Notes: generated from the sequence alone by a model not told the origin. Numbered from the stretch's first letter, positions 45,685 through 59,044 are shown. The stretch: DNA of 64,000 nt from Mytilus edulis (GCF_963676685.1 NC_092350.1:7615486-7679485), one strand, 5' to 3'. Translations and numbers: made by a program.

Positions 45685-45780
45685 TGTAGCATTTTTTTTT
45701 TATTTTCAAAAATCAGCTATTGTGCATGTAAGCCTACGGAGCAGTCTATTACAAGACTGCAACCTTTAGTCCTAATTGTT
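45685..45780 (+). repeat. Direct repeat pair, copy 2
   Basis: Second copy of 44096-44190, about 85% alike by eye. No coding frame is shared between the copies. Confidence 0.7.
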
Positions 45781-45904
45781 TGAGGCTGTACGCAAAGTGA
45801 CCTACACTTGTTTACATATTTGTCGTATGATGTTTGATGGATTTGTGTACATGGGGAATCATACCAAACTACTTTATTGCTTTATTCCATATGTACATTA
45901 CATG

Positions 45905-46200
45905 TACTCCGAGGAATATACCAACCGGAAAGTCCCTAATCAAATGGCAAAATCAAAAGCTCAAACACATGAAATGGATGAACAACAACTTTCATATTCC
46001 TGACTTGATAAAGGCATTTTCTTATGTATAATATGATGGATTAAACCCGGTTTTATAGCTAGCTAAACATCTGACTTGTATAACAGTCGCACAAAATTCG
46101 TTTGATGTGTTCTGTTATTTGATTTTTCCATTTGATTATGGACTTTCCGTTTTGAATTTTCCCCGGAGTTCAGTATTTTTGTGATTTAATTTTTGCCAAC
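45905..46200 (+). repeat. Repeat family 3, two inverted pieces
   Basis: The left part (CGGAAAGTCCCTAATCAAAT ... TATTCCTGACTTGATAAAGG) follows family 3 in the + sense. The right part (TGGACTTTCCGTTTTGAATT ... AGTTCAGTATTTTTGTG) is family 3 reversed, making a head-to-head fusion. Confidence 0.65.
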
Positions 46201-46317
46201 GATGTGTGGACCAAACGAACAGACATAATATGTAAAAAAACAAAATTAGGGGTAAATCAGTCAACGTTGTGTTATTATCTTAATCACTATTTAAACAAAA
46301 AAATATTTAAAAAAAAG

Positions 46318-46640
46318 ATCATGGCAAAATAACACAATAACGGGATGTGTGAGTTAAGATCCATGTCATATTACAAATAAACACAAAAAGGCATATATAC
46401 AAGGCATATTGGCAACAATGAATAACAGGAATACAAAAGAAAAACTATCATATTACAATAACACAATTACGGAATGTATAAGTACATAGCCACGTCATAT
46501 GTAAAACAGGAACACAAAAAGGCATTTAGACAAAGCATATTAGCAAAAATAAATGACAAGAATGCAAACATTATCATATCACAATAAGACAATGACGGGA
46601 TATATAAGTACAGAGCCACGTCAAATGGATACCACCAAAA
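46318..46640. repeat. Tandem repeat, ~126-bp unit, 2.5 copies
   Basis: Units start near 46319, 46446 and 46571 with ATCAT..CAATAACACAAT.ACGG, and share ACACAAAAAGGCAT and TAAGTACA.AGCCACGTCA. Confidence 0.8.
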
Positions 46641-46789
46641 CAGACTAAGCAGTAAAAGTAATATTATAAAAACAAATAAAAGAATATTACACGTTATCAA
46701 TTATTAATCATACGGAAAGAAACTGTAAAGTATTGGCAAAGAAATTGGTATGCTAAGGCCATATCTTCTTAATTAAATATAGAATTATA

Positions 46790-46930
46790 AATTGTTCAAA
46801 TTTTTAAATACCTTCTTCAGATGCTCATTAGACAATATAAGATGACAGAATTTGTTTAAGATTGCCTGTTTGGAACTGGTTCTTGCGGATGTTCAATAGT
46901 TGTGTGCATGCGTGACTAGTCAAATGCCTG
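46790..46930. repeat. Interspersed repeat, family 6, first part
   Basis: TTCAGATGCTCATTAGACAATATA resembles 59085-59125 (TTGGATGTTCATTAGACAGTATA). In both places the block at 47030 / 59290 (ATTATAACG.TA.TGTAATTCAATACATGCAATTCAAT) follows. Confidence 0.55.
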
Positions 46931-47029
46931 GAACCGTTATTAAGTAGATTGAAGCGCTGTTACAGCATTGTCTCTGAAATCAATGTTTTAGCATTGTTTG
47001 TGAAATAAAAAAATATTGTTCAACCAACC

Positions 47030-47430
47030 ATCATAAACGATTATAACGCTATTGTTATTCAATACATGCAATTCAATAAATACAATAAATGTCTGATTTT
47101 AAAACACTATATTTAAGAGTTGTTATGTTGCGCTGTTACAAATTATTGATTGGTAAAAATACAGGATTTTATAAGAAGACTCTTTATAACTCTCTTATAT
47201 AATACAATTTATTCTGTCATGCTTTTTTATTCTAATTTGTAAAAATGCGGAAACAAACTATATTGCTTTATGAACGATTATAAAGCTTCTGTAATTCAAC
47301 AAATGCAATTCAGTCAATATAAGCTGTTGCGTTGATAATACATTATTGATTGGTAAAAATATAGGATTTTACAAGAAGACTATTTATAACTCTCTTACAT
47401 AATACAAATCATTCTCTCTGCTTAAACTCA
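47030..47430. repeat. Interspersed repeat, family 6, two tandem copies
   Basis: Copies at 47030-47240 and 47268-47430 share CGATTATAA.GCT, GCAATTCA.T.AATA, ATTATTGATTGGTAAAAATA, GGATTTTA.AAGAAGACT and AACTCTCTTA.ATAATACAA. Related pieces lie at 56995-57070 and 59290-59475. Confidence 0.75.
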
Positions 47431-47559
47431 TGTATAAAGATGTTGCAACACGCATTAACCTGTGTGATAGTCATATAAATATTTGTAAGTATTTAAATTT
47501 GATTTTTTGTTCTTTTTTAAATTAGGAGACACATCCATACTAACATTTCTACATAAAAG

Positions 47560-47760
47560 CATATCAAGGAAATTGACGAGACTGTCATTAAAGTGAGAGG
47601 GTTAGCGCTATAGAACCAGGTTTAATCCACCATTTTCTACATTTGAAAATGCCTGTACCAAGTCAGGAATATGACAGTTTTTGCCATGTGATTATGGACT
47701 TTCCGAATTGATTTTCCTCTAAGTTCAGTATTTTTGTGATTTTACTTTTTACATGTTTTG
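47560..47760 (-). repeat. Repeat family 3
   Basis: Antisense copy, with CACTTTAATGACAGTCTCGT and GTGGATTAAACCTGGTTCTA on the minus strand. Confidence 0.8.
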
Positions 47761-48627
47761 TTTGCAAAAGTGATACAAAGTATATTACTTTGCTTATGAT
47801 CACCATGAAAATGCTTACAAAACGATACGGTTTTTGATAAAAACAAAATTAAAGTCAGAGCTAGTTTATGATGGTGGGGGTGAACAGTATTTTTTTTCAT
47901 TCCTCAAATTAGAACGGGTTTGTATGGGACATATGATATGGCTTGAATAACTCATATAATTTCTATCCTTCTGAAGAATGACTATTTCTAATCATAATTC
48001 AACAAACGATTCAAAATCGTCAGTTTTAATTGGAACGCTTTAATTACGATTTTAACCATATGTGACCTTTACGTTTATCACTTTTCCATTTTTTAAATCT
48101 TTATTTGAAAGTCAAAGATTAACAAACAGGTCACAAAATTTTGACAGTGATTAATATGGTCAACTTACGTCAACAATTTTAATTATGTTAAGCTATAGTA
48201 CCTTAGTAACCGTTCATCAATATCTTAATTAATATTTATAATGTTATCTTATATTAATTTATATATATACTAAGTTGTATATTGTTTTATATTGTAGTTA
48301 AGAAAATATTAATAAATATATTTTGAAACATATTTAGGTAATTTCTAAAAGAGAAATTAAAGAAAAACTAATCTTTTATATAACTTGTAGTTATGGCCTG
48401 GTTCTTAGCCATAACTATATTTTGGCATTCTTATTTATTAGATTTAGAAATTGTAGATTAAGAATAATAGATTAATGGTCACTATGACACTCAGAAATTA
48501 GTATATATAAATATGATTGAAATGGCACTTGCGACTTATAAAATTTTAAAAATTTTAACAATTTGGCTTCCTTATGTTTACAAAATTTACCATAAATTAA
48601 ACACACTAAATATTCTTTTTTATACAG
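47761..48627. other. AT-rich intergenic sequence
   Basis: Nothing recognised. Confidence 0.45.
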
Positions 48628-48800
48628 TAATGTTTTGGAAATACCACAGGTAAGAACTACCTCGTATTGATTTTTTTTAAGTTTTGCTGCTGCTTCTTTG
48701 TGGAATAGCTTACCAGACCATTTCAGGACTGTTAACAGCTTCTCACATTTTAAAAGTCTTGTTCAGTCCTGGAGTGGAACAAAATGTTTTTGCTCTGCCT
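48628..48800 (+). pseudogene. LINE 3'-end fragment
   Basis: Matches 29125-29310 of the LINE (GAAATACCACAGGTAAG, TTTGCTGCTGCTTCTTTGTGGAA, ACATTTTAAAAGTCTTGTTCAGTCCTGG type). It keeps bases that the longer copy has lost near its end. Confidence 0.85.
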
Positions 48801-51800
48801 GTAGTTAATTTGTGTCACAATATTTAATCTTTTCTATGCTGCATTAACAGCTTGCAATGCAACTGAAATTTAGCTTTTACATTTTAAAATTTTAAAGAGT
48901 TGAAATTTTTACTTTATAAATAATGATTTTTAAAAAAAAAAGAATTTTTAAACTGCAATTTTGTTTTAAATTTAGTGCTTTATATCTATGTTTTGGTATT
49001 TCGCAAGCTACCTGTATATGCTATTGCTTAGAGTTAAGTTTTGGTGCTGCTTTTTATTATTTATTTTGCATGCTGCATGCTGAATGCCTTGTTCTATTTG
49101 TTATTGCATAAGTTTTTATATTTAGGCAATTTACTTTTACCAGTTAGATATGGATTAATCAATATTGAAGATATCATGACAGCCATATCATTTTGAAAGT
49201 GTTTACTATTTATTAAGCCCTGATGTTTTCTGGTTCACAGTGGCATTACATTTACAATTTATACGTAATTTATTTCACAATTCTGCGCACTATCGGTAAT
49301 AATTTTAAAGTTTTGTTTTTTATTTATGTATTAACTTTTTTCAATTTTGTGGCCTTAGTAGTTCAAAGAAAGTGGCGGCAGAGGATTATTTTCTGGAATT
49401 CATTCTTCGAAAAGCAAAGAAAATGTTAAAGGTTTTGAGACCATAGCCGAGGTTCGGTAGAAGTTACTATACAAGCATAAGCCTTTCAAAAAGGGCTAGT
49501 TGACTCTTAGCTGATGAAAATGGAAAGTGCTCTCGCTTTGAAGATTAATTCATTTAATAGAATAGCCACGTGCATCAATCAACAAATTTTACCTCACACC
49601 TGAGGTCACACGCTATGAAGTAGTATATATCGTTTAACGTTTTTGTTTACGAAACTCAAGAAGATTCGACTATTTATAGATAAAAGTTACCTGTGTACCA
49701 ATATCATGAATATGCATGATTGATGACCAGGCAAAAACTTATTGCTAAAATAGAGAGGACAAATCCGATACTCTACGAATTGAAGGACATTTACTAGGTT
49801 TGGATTGTCCTAACCAATCAATCAACTTTGATTATTCACGTCTCGTAATATCTTCAAATCAGGTAGCAAGAAAAATTCACTAACTGTCCATCGTTCAATT
49901 CTTAACATCGAATCCTAGGAGTCGGTCGATAATACAATTTCTATATATTAGTCAACATTCTTTCTTACTGGGGTGATCCTGTGCACAATAAATTATATAA
50001 ACGGCTTAAAATTGATGTATGTGAAGTTAGCAACAGGTTCGTTATTCAATATTCGATATTCAATATCCATCGGCTGCTAGCCGTCCCTTCGATTATCAAG
50101 ATTTAGTTGAAAATCATAAAAATAAATTACTTGATAACATATTAACAGCATGATTTTCATTGTTCAGAGGACTGATAAAAATACGTCGGAAATCGTTTAA
50201 TGACCTCTTCAAGCTGTCGTAAATTCAATATAAATCCTTTTCTAAGTTGCTTATTTGTCTTGAAGTAAAATTTTTATTTGTCAAAATTTTAGAACAAAAG
50301 GCACAGGACAACACCAATATCAAAAAAAGAAAACATTAAATGTAAGTATCCATATATATTTTTAATAACAGATATCCTTCATCAGTATGATTATGATGTA
50401 AAATGAATCATATCTATCTATTCTGATTTAAATATAACAAAATTTAAATCCATACAATTAAAACGCTTGTACAATCGACACTGTATTGCTTTGCCTCTAG
50501 CAAAAATAGTAATATACAATATGAGCTTGAATATTTTAAACATTTTTACAGGTCATGTGAACCTTGTGCAAATGTCTCAAAAACATTCACATGTTCAGTG
50601 AGAAATGGGGCCCTTTATTGGACCAATATTCTCCTACAAAAAAATACAGATAACCGTAATGAGTTTTTTTATTGATAAAACTTTAGAAATTGTTAGTAGA
50701 ATGGAAAATAGTGTGGTATCGGACATCACTAGGTCCCATGAAAGCAGTCGTGACACGTTAGGCAAGCAGGATTCAATTTATACCACAGCAGCTCTAATAA
50801 AAGTTACTTATACCGTCAACCACTGTGATGTTAACTCAGCATTGCATCTTAATCTTCAATCAATGTCGTCAGAACTTGAACAAACATATAACAAAACTCT
50901 ACTGGTTGTCGCCAAAAGCCGAATTATGTACAAAAAGAAGGCGTACCATCCAGTTCTTCTTTTGCTTTAGGTTTAGGAAATTCTCATATACAACATGTTC
51001 AAACAAAAAACTTTATACAAAATTGTATAGTTGATAACGTTGTCATGTATTCTTTCTCTGAGGTTATTGACAAGATTGATAATCATTTGAAAAAAAGTAA
51101 AATCACAAAAATAAAGCAGTGCTATTGACTGGTCATCTAAACATACGTATCAACAAACTATAAAGGTTTGCATGGAAAAGAAAAGATCACCAATTAGCAT
51201 ATTTACCTGACGATATCGGGATATAGGTATTTAGTCGGATCTAAGCATGTCCTTGTGATTTGTTTAAACCGCTTTTGATTAAAATAAAAAAAAACAAATG
51301 TCGAAATGTTCAGGACTTAATTAAATCTGTATTTGGATAAAATTATGCAAGCATACGATTTGTATTGCGTCTTACACTTTGAGAAGCAAATAATCTTTAA
51401 CTACTTTATAAAAATATTGTGTAAAAACGTTAATTATGAGCTATGAAAGTCAAGTGGCTCGAGCATTTTTCTGAGTAGGTTTTTAACATTTTCAAAGAAA
51501 TATATTTTACAGTGGGTTAGCTTTTATTAGTCTTCACTATCCTATAGATTAACAACTTTCGGTTATATTTAGAATTTAGAATCTTCATTGAAGCTGGAGC
51601 ACGAATGCACAGTTAATTAATTATATTGATAAGCCACTTGTATGCAAGAGTGACATTCCTTTGTATTATGTGCCGATTCGAAAAAAAAATATACGAGTAT
51701 TGTCTCCCGTTAACAGGTTCATTATTTTAGAATTAAGTATAGGTTTCTGATTTAATTTTTAAATGTTTAGAATTATTACATGCCAATAAAAAGAACCGTT

Positions 51801-53990
51801 CATCATTTTTGAAAAGGACTATAAAGAAAAGCCGAATCTTTTATCTCCTCTTCATGGTAGATTGATTGGTAAATTATCCAGATTTATCTAATATTAATTA
51901 CAGAGAGAGACTAGCAAGCACTTTTTAATTGTAGCTTAACGTTAAAATAATTTTCGACTATAAACGAATGTTATTTTATACAAATAAAAGGACTTTGTTA
52001 GCTAAACCTACAAATTTTATTCAATATTATGAATTTTTATTACAATAAATTAAAATGCTACACCAACCCGTGATTCTGAAGTGATTTACCTTCACCAGAA
52101 ACACGCAAACATAAACTTTCGACAGTTAGAGATGTATAAATACGTCAAAGCTTTAGGCGCTATATATGACCAAGAGAAACCGAAAGGGGATAGCCAAATT
52201 CATATAAAGTGGACTATGCATCAAGAAGCCACATATACATATACAAACGGTTTTACTTAATAATTTTAACAATGAAGTAATACTCACAGAGAATATACCA
52301 AAATCAAAACAAGTCTTCCACTTGGTTCGTGTAATGTACATAATGTCGTGAAACAGAATCAGATGAGACAATTGCCCACATATTGAATCTCAATACCGAC
52401 ATGGTTATTCAGAAAATTAAATTCAACATTTTTAACGTCTAATCTTTAATTTTATGAATATTTTTGTGTTGAAGTGTCCTAAATTAATAATATTTCTGAA
52501 AAGCGTAAACTGCCTTATAGAATCGAAATCGTATATATATATTTATTTCATTTTAAATAAAAATGCATTTAATGATTGATAACATCAGTCTTATAACTGT
52601 TACCCCTAAATCATTTACATACAATACTTTATTTATATAGTGATAATTAAAATATTAAACTGGTGTAACTTTATCTACTGACACAGTCATATTTGGTTTG
52701 TTCAATTTAACACTTATATTTAGTTACGACATGTATGATTGCTAGTATATATTACCGAAATGTGGGTTAGATGAAGGATTTATAAAGTTTATCGTCCTAT
52801 AAAAAGCTTTGTTTAGATCCAAATTGAAGCTGATTTTGGTCCATTAGGCTATTAATAGTTCGTTTGCAATGTTTTGTCGTATCGACTGTTTGTAATTGCA
52901 TTTGCAGTCTTACACTTCAAAAGCGAAATAATAATCTAAATAAATTACAAAATATTATACTTGAAAAATGGAAGGTCAAAATACATATATCGCAAATGTA
53001 GTTATTCAAAAGCTGTATTATATGGATTATCTCCCTTTGCGTCCATTCGTCCCCGATACAAGCACTATGAAAAAGTTGTGCCTGGCATATAATTATCAAA
53101 GGTTATTCTTCAGCATTAAAAAGATGCAAGTATGCATTAATATTATTCAGAGAAAGTATATAATCGACTTTACAATGTTTCAACTATGATGAAAAAAAAA
53201 GGTTAAAGATAAATTGTTTGTGTTTGTGCTAACATTTAGACAGTAACATCCTGTTCATAGTTTTAATTGTATATGTATAGAGAACGTTTTATCCTGTAAA
53301 TAGCCAAGAGAAAACTTTCTGTGTTGTCCGACAAAGTGTCCAGTTTAACTTCTTCTTGCCGAGTGAGTCCATACTCTGATGTAGTCCTCTGTGGAATTCA
53401 TATTTGTTTTTGAATTCATTGTTCCAATAGATGTGTTTTGGTTTGCTAAACTTAGAACCATGAGAAATCACTATTCAGAGATTTTAATGTTGAATTTGTT
53501 TAACAGTAGTCAGTGCGTCGGTACTGACATGATATAACAAATTTTACTAAATTCGTCCGTTTATAAATCTTGAAATTATTTAGAAGCTAAGGTTTCAACT
53601 CCCTTAGGCAAAGTTGGCTTTAGATGAGCTTGGCTATTTATTTTAGGTAATTTTGACATATAGCTCTTCAACGGTTTCGGTACTTGTACATCTTCTGATT
53701 TCAAATGTTTGGCTTTGATCGTTCCTGATGACGGTAAATCTAGAGAAGCGCTTCGGACGCAAGAAATTATTAAACGTGTTGTTTTCAATTTTTTAACATG
53801 AATATCAAAATTATATGTATTTTTTTTGTTATTTTTTTTACAATTTACTGTCTCGAAATTTAAAGGATTTCCTTTTCCCAGGCATATATTACCTTAGCCG
53901 TATTTTGTACAACTTTTTTGGAATTTTAGGTCCTCAATGCTCTTAAACCTTCAACTTGTTTGGCTTCATAACTACTTTGTTCAGAGCGTT
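48801..53990. other. Long intergenic stretch without a supported gene
   Basis: I read this stretch on both strands and find no protein domain, no RNA gene and no clear tandem repeat. Open frames of 60-120 codons occur (for example 50605-50970), but they lack family features and splice context. Confidence 0.45.
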
Positions 53991-53994
53991 ACTG

Positions 53995-54565
53995 ATCAGT
54001 GGTATGCCGGCCTCACACATTGGCGTATAGACCGGTGTGCACCAGACGTACAGAGAAAATTGACAAAGTCCGTATACGTTAATTGCACGCTAGCGGAACG
54101 CTTAGCAATCGTTTAACGTGCGTTGCATCAGTTTGAAGTACGTCGAACTGCAAAGATATACGCTTGGTGAACGCTATAACTCCAAATATTTTATGCAGCA
54201 CAAAAACGTTCATCTAGCTCAAGCGTTGGCATAGCATACACCTGTACGCAACACGCACGTAACACATTCGTTTCAAACGCGTTTAAAACGCAACAGATAA
54301 GTTTGAGACACGTTTAGGGCACGTTGTGTACGCTTCAAGATCGTTCAACTATAATAACTAAAACGTAAGTTGGTATGTTTGTAACAACCACTCCATTATT
54401 AAACGTCCCAAACACGCCGGAAGCACTTTCAAGAGACGTTCTTTCTATTACATCTACGTTAAACAAACGCCAGACATACGCCAACATTCGTTACTTACAA
54501 GCCCGATAAACGCTAAGGAACGCTTCTCGTACTCTCAATACACGCGTAAAACTCGTTGTGCACAC
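53995..54565. repeat. CpG-dense, ACGT/ACGC-rich block
   Basis: Begins near GTGGTATGCCGGCCTCACAC and ends near GTGCACACAATACAG. Short words such as AACGCT, ACGTT, TACGC and CGTTTAA recur every 10-20 bases, making CpG far more frequent than in the AT-rich, CpG-poor surroundings. Probably a mobile element, since the borders are sharp. No coding frame. Confidence 0.55.
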
Positions 54566-54647
54566 AATACAGATATGATTGAAAGGTTAACTGCATCCAA
54601 AAGTACTAGAGTATTGACTTACAATGGTAACATTTATAAATTTTGAC

Positions 54648-54700
54648 TTGGATGGAGAGTTGTCTCATTGGAACTCATATCACATCTTCTTATATCTAAT
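54648..54700 (-). repeat. Interspersed repeat, family 4 (short copy)
   Basis: TTGGATGGAGAGTTGTCTCATT and CACATCTTCTTATATCTA; paired with a + strand copy at 55022-55110 (ATGTGGTATGATTGCCAATG). The two bracket about 320 bp containing a 132-codon open frame of unknown meaning. Confidence 0.65.
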
Positions 54701-55021
54701 TATAAATAAAGGTTATTATAAGTTACAAACTTCGAAATACATTAAAGATGTGAAGCTCATGATTAACAGATGCAGCGCAGCTACTGCTCCGTCAGATAAT
54801 TTTAGAAAAAATGAAGTTCCAATTACACTGGTAATAGATATAACTCATTTGTTTAAAATCATTGAAGAGCTATTAATAATCATAGGAAGATTTTGCAAAG
54901 AGATGAATATTGTAAAACAGTATATCATAGCATATAAATGCAGTAAAAATTTAAAAGAACACCTAGCAAATACAAGACTTTCATATACAGTCACTTTTGA
55001 GAAGGGACCATTGCTAATATA

Positions 55022-55112
55022 AAAAAGAAGATGTGGTATGATTGCCAATGAGACAACTATCCATAAGAAACAAAATGACACAGAAATTAACAACTATAGA
55101 TCACCAGGTTGG
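55022..55112 (+). repeat. Interspersed repeat, family 4 (short copy)
   Basis: GATTGCCAATGAGACAACTA and CAAAATGACACAGAAATTAACA, then ACTATAGATCACC. Confidence 0.75.
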
Positions 55113-55354
55113 TGATGGTGATCAGTGCATTTGTGGAAAGTTTTACCCAAATGTTTATAAATTTTATACAGCAAGGACAGTGATAGATATGACACAGGAT
55201 AGACATAAATTAATATTTCCAATATTGTTTCAAGCTATTATTAACCAAATGCATCCTTAAAATTTTAAGAACAGTGTAACTCAGATCTATAACAATTATA
55301 TAATGGAGACAATTAAACAACCAAATTGATGGACACATTAGTATTCTTTATGTG

Positions 55355-55625
55355 CCTGTAACAAGTCACGAGCCTGTAGTTCAGAGGTTATCGTTGGTTC
55401 CCACCTGTCATATTTATTTTTTCGTAAATTGTTATAAATTGGGTAGTTAGTTTTCTCAATTAAATTGTTTTCTGTATTTCATGTCTGTTCCTTTTATTGT
55501 CGTCTATACGGTATGTTCCCCCCTCATAGTTGATGGCCGTGGGTTGCCAACAATTGCTTTCATCCACTTCTTTGAACTTTGGTTGATAGTGGTATCATTG
55601 GCAATCATACCTCATCTTCTTATTT
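55355..55625 (-). repeat. Interspersed repeat, family 4 (long copy)
   Basis: Orientation taken from the short copies. Starts AAGTCACGAGCCTGTAGTTC, passes TATACGGTATGTTCCC and GGCCGTGGGTTGCC, and ends in GGTATCATTGGCAATCATAC. Matches 59515-59790 in order. 20820-20945 is the first third of the same element. Confidence 0.75.
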
Positions 55626-56489
55626 TAATATAATTATGCGATTGGGTTGTAAAAATCCCTCGTTTACAGTTGAAGTACAGATTAGTCCGTGGGTTTCCTC
55701 TTCTGACATATTTCTTGGTTCTGTCGACCAAAGCATTTCTAGCCTATTTCACTGCTGTATGTTATGATTTGTGCTCATTGTTGGAGGCCGGCCGTACGTT
55801 ATAAGTTTACCTGCAATAATAATTCCTTTTAGTTGTTTCATATGCAATCACATTATTTATTTATATAACATGTACGTACGTAAACGTTCTTTCAAAATAA
55901 CGAAATAACATCATTAAAAATAAGCGCATATTGATCTAAAGCAAAAAAAAAACCTAGAATGTTGTATTTTACCATATAATTATGTGTATAGATTGCTGTG
56001 CAAAAATTGACAAAATAAGCTCAACAAAGGCGACAACGATATCTCTTAAGTTATGCAGGTCTTTATGGAGTTGACCGGAAGAAAAGATTGATGGGATGTC
56101 GTCATCATAGATGGTACTAATGCGCAATCATTTACAATCCCCTACGTATTTCCCGATTTTTTTATGGGGTGGGAGTTGGGGGTGAGGGGTAAGAGATAAC
56201 TCCAAAGATTTGATTGATTTGTTATACAACTTCAATCCTCTTTTCAACGATTTTTTTTAGGAATTTATACTACATGTGTATAACCTTCAAGTCAAAACCC
56301 GAGGTACTTACGCTACACATCAACTACTGCATAGAGGATTTTCGAACAGAAAAGATACATTAAAAAACTGATATAAACCAATTATGCATGCTCAGTTCTT
56401 CAAACTTGTTGTAGGTAATATAAAACTGCATAAACTGACGATATCAGCCTTTTTGATATCTTGATATCTATATATTTATGTTAATATGC

Positions 56490-56655
56490 ACGACACAGGG
56501 CGGATCCTGCCATCTACAAAAGAGGACGGGGGTCCTAACCCAGGATAAAAGGGGGTTCCAACTGTATGTTCCCATTCAAATGCATTGATTGTCCAAACAA
56601 AGGGGGGTTATAACTCCCGGAACGCCCCCTCCTTTGGATCCGCCACTGCGACATA
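56490..56655. mobile_element. Small element with 'GGCGGATCC' ends
   Basis: The left end CAGGGCGGATCCTGCC and right end TTGGATCCGCCACTG are inverted copies of the repeat-B / CAGTGGCGGATCC type. Inside are GGGGTCC, GGGGGTTCCAACTG and CATTCAAATGCA. About 165 bp, MITE-like. Confidence 0.65.
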
Positions 56656-57352
56656 TATTTATGAATAAGATTACTTTCACATAGTTTAAAAGCTTTACGA
56701 ATTTAGCAGTATGTGCTATGGTATTTCTCGGGCCAAACAATGGAACTAATGATGATTTCTTCTCTGTTCTGCAAGAAAGACAGAATAATAAGAACTACAT
56801 TCGATGAAACTATCCATGAAAAAGTACGAGCATCTATGAAATTATTCTAAAAGTAGATTTAATTAACTACTTCGCTTATCGCAATATCCTTGGAATAAAT
56901 AGTTTGTTCTATCATGTTTACCTCAAGACTTCACCGTTTCTGTAGATTCAATATTTATTGATAATATCTGTTTTGTAAATTCTCTGTTGGTGAGTTGTTA
57001 TACTGTGTTGCTATGGGTTATTGATTGGAAATATTATAGAATTGTAAAAGAAGAAGAGCTATTCTATTTATAACTACTTTACATGCTAAAAACTAGTCAT
57101 TATGCAATTTGTGTTTGATGTGGGAAAATGCTAAAGCAAACAGTTATTTGTATTAGTGCAATATAAATGGAATTAGACGTGCGAAATTGTCTGATCAATT
57201 CAATTGTAAGTATCGTAATTTGACTCTATTTTTATTCACAAAATTAGAAATTACAGTTACATCAACTGAAATATTTTTTTGTAACACATACTGCAAACAC
57301 ATATTAATTGCAGAATGTTACATGTATATTATTTAAAAGTACACTACATATA

Positions 57353-57425
57353 AAAAGAAGATGTGGTATGATTGCCAATGAGACATCTCTCCATAAGAGA
57401 TCAAAATGACACAGAAATTAACACC
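57353..57425 (+). repeat. Interspersed repeat, family 4 (short copy)
   Basis: GAAGATGTGGTATGATTGCC, CAATGAGACATCTCTCCATA and AAAATGACACAGAAATTAACA. Confidence 0.75.
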
Positions 57426-57954
57426 AATACTAGTTTGCATATGATGCTTTTATAGTTATGTCAACAAAACCGTAAAGATTACAAGTTTTTATATATATAC
57501 TGACATCTTAATGCAATATCCCCTATTGAGAACCATATAAAACAGGGTTAACTAAGCTTTTACCTGATTTAAAACTTGGGCAGGTTTTCCACATATTTAG
57601 CATAAACTAGTGTCTTTGACTAGGTTCAAGAACTGGGTCTATGCCGCAGAAAATGAAAGTGTCATCCCTAAGGGACTCACCAGCTAATAGTCAATAATCC
57701 TGTGTTGACATTAAGTATAATTGATTCGTTCAGTTTTTGCACATTTACTGCTTATAAAACTAAGAAACTATTGGAGCTCGATTTCAATCTTTGGATTACC
57801 AGTTGTTTTGTTTCCTCTTACCCATTAAAACTGACCGCTAAAAATCAGTTCACTTGTTCTGAAAAAGGAGTTAAACAATAATCAAACATTCAATCAATTT
57901 CCCTTCGGGTATATATGGCTTTAGTATTTGTTTATGTTTCAATACTCTTAAACT

Positions 57955-58150
57955 TACACAGGAATAATGTGAATTTCATATGAATTCCACTTTGATTGAG
58001 GTTCACATGAATCTCGCGTGAAATTTAGCACGTGAATTTCACATGAGATTTTTTTTTGTATTTTTCATGTTTAAATCAAATTCAAAATATGAATGTTATT
58101 TGAATAACTTCATTTTGAAAATTCATGTTATTTACACCTAATTTAATTTT
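57955..58150. repeat. Quasi-palindromic TTCACATGAA-rich block
   Basis: Variants of TGTGAATTTCATATGAATTCC, GTTCACATGAATCTCGCGTGAA and CACGTGAATTTCACATGAGA follow one another. Most are self-complementary, so the segment can fold in several registers. Function unknown. Confidence 0.5.
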
Positions 58151-58435
58151 GGATGTAACGCGTCTTCTGATTGGCTGACGTAATTTTGTTATGAGCCCAT
58201 AGACATAATTTAGTCATGTGACTGTGACGTCATCAACGTTTTTTCATGGTTTTCTGCGGTTTAAAATGGAATTAGAATTAAATTATAAGACCAATTTTAA
58301 ACAATATAAGAATCCTCTGGGACAATATCTCGTATATAGTTTGTGTTTGTCTGGTCATTCAACACATATGACCGCTATGGCTAACAAAAGAAAATTGCGT
58401 TGATTTTTCCACTTGATTAGGATTTATATCTAGAA

Positions 58436-58665
58436 ATTGACTATGAGGGTCGGTTGAAAACAAAACTTTACGATAACAGAGATGATTTCGGCTTCCAAAT
58501 AGTGAAGCATTGGTAAGCTGAAATTATCACTTCGTAAATTTTTCGGACGCCATCACGAGTTGGTTGATCGTTATGGAATATCTGTTATATAGATGATATC
58601 AGATATGTTCCTAATGTCGTAACTACAATCCCGTTCTCTTTTCAAGAATATGACCTACCGAATTA
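58436..58665 (+). pseudogene. Penelope-like reverse transcriptase fragment, short copy
   Basis: Shares TGAGGGTCGGTTGAAAACAA and AACTTTACGA.AA.AGAGATGATTTC, CATCACGAGTTG.TTGA and GATGATATC.GATATGTTCCTA with 62460-62800, but with a large internal gap. Not codable. Confidence 0.65.
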
Positions 58666-58744
58666 GACTGTTTACCTTTATTTGTGATATTTGCTTATGT
58701 GTCTGTTTGTTTTGATCACGCATCATTATCAATATTATTAAATT

Positions 58745-58960
58745 TGATGCGATTGTCGTACAAGTGAGAGGTTTAGCGCTATAAAACCAGGTTCAATCCA
58801 CCATTTTCTACATTTAAAATTGCCTGTACCAAGTCGTGAATATGACAATTGTTGTCCATTCGTTTGATATGTTTTTTTCATTTGATTTTGCCATGTGATT
58901 AGGGACTTTCCGGTTGAATTTTCCTCGGAGTTCATTTTTTTTGTGATTTTACTTTTTTGA
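58745..58960 (-). repeat. Repeat family 3
   Basis: Antisense copy, full length: GTACAAGTGAGAGGTTTAGC through CCTGTACCAAGTCGTGAATA to AGTTCATTTTTTTTGTGATT. Confidence 0.8.
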
Positions 58961-59044
58961 AATTTCAAATTTAAATCAATTACACATAACGATATTTAGT
59001 GGAAATATTGACAAGGGTGTGGGTATTATAAGGCCATTTGTTTT

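Noticed and set aside
50605..50970. 121-codon frame starting MGPFIGPIFSY
   Set aside because: No domain, signal peptide, splice context or conservation evidence; the length is not remarkable in 64 kb.
54624..55022. 132-codon frame starting MVTFINFDLDG
   Set aside because: It starts inside a family-4 repeat and ends at another. It may be a degraded element; no family recognised.
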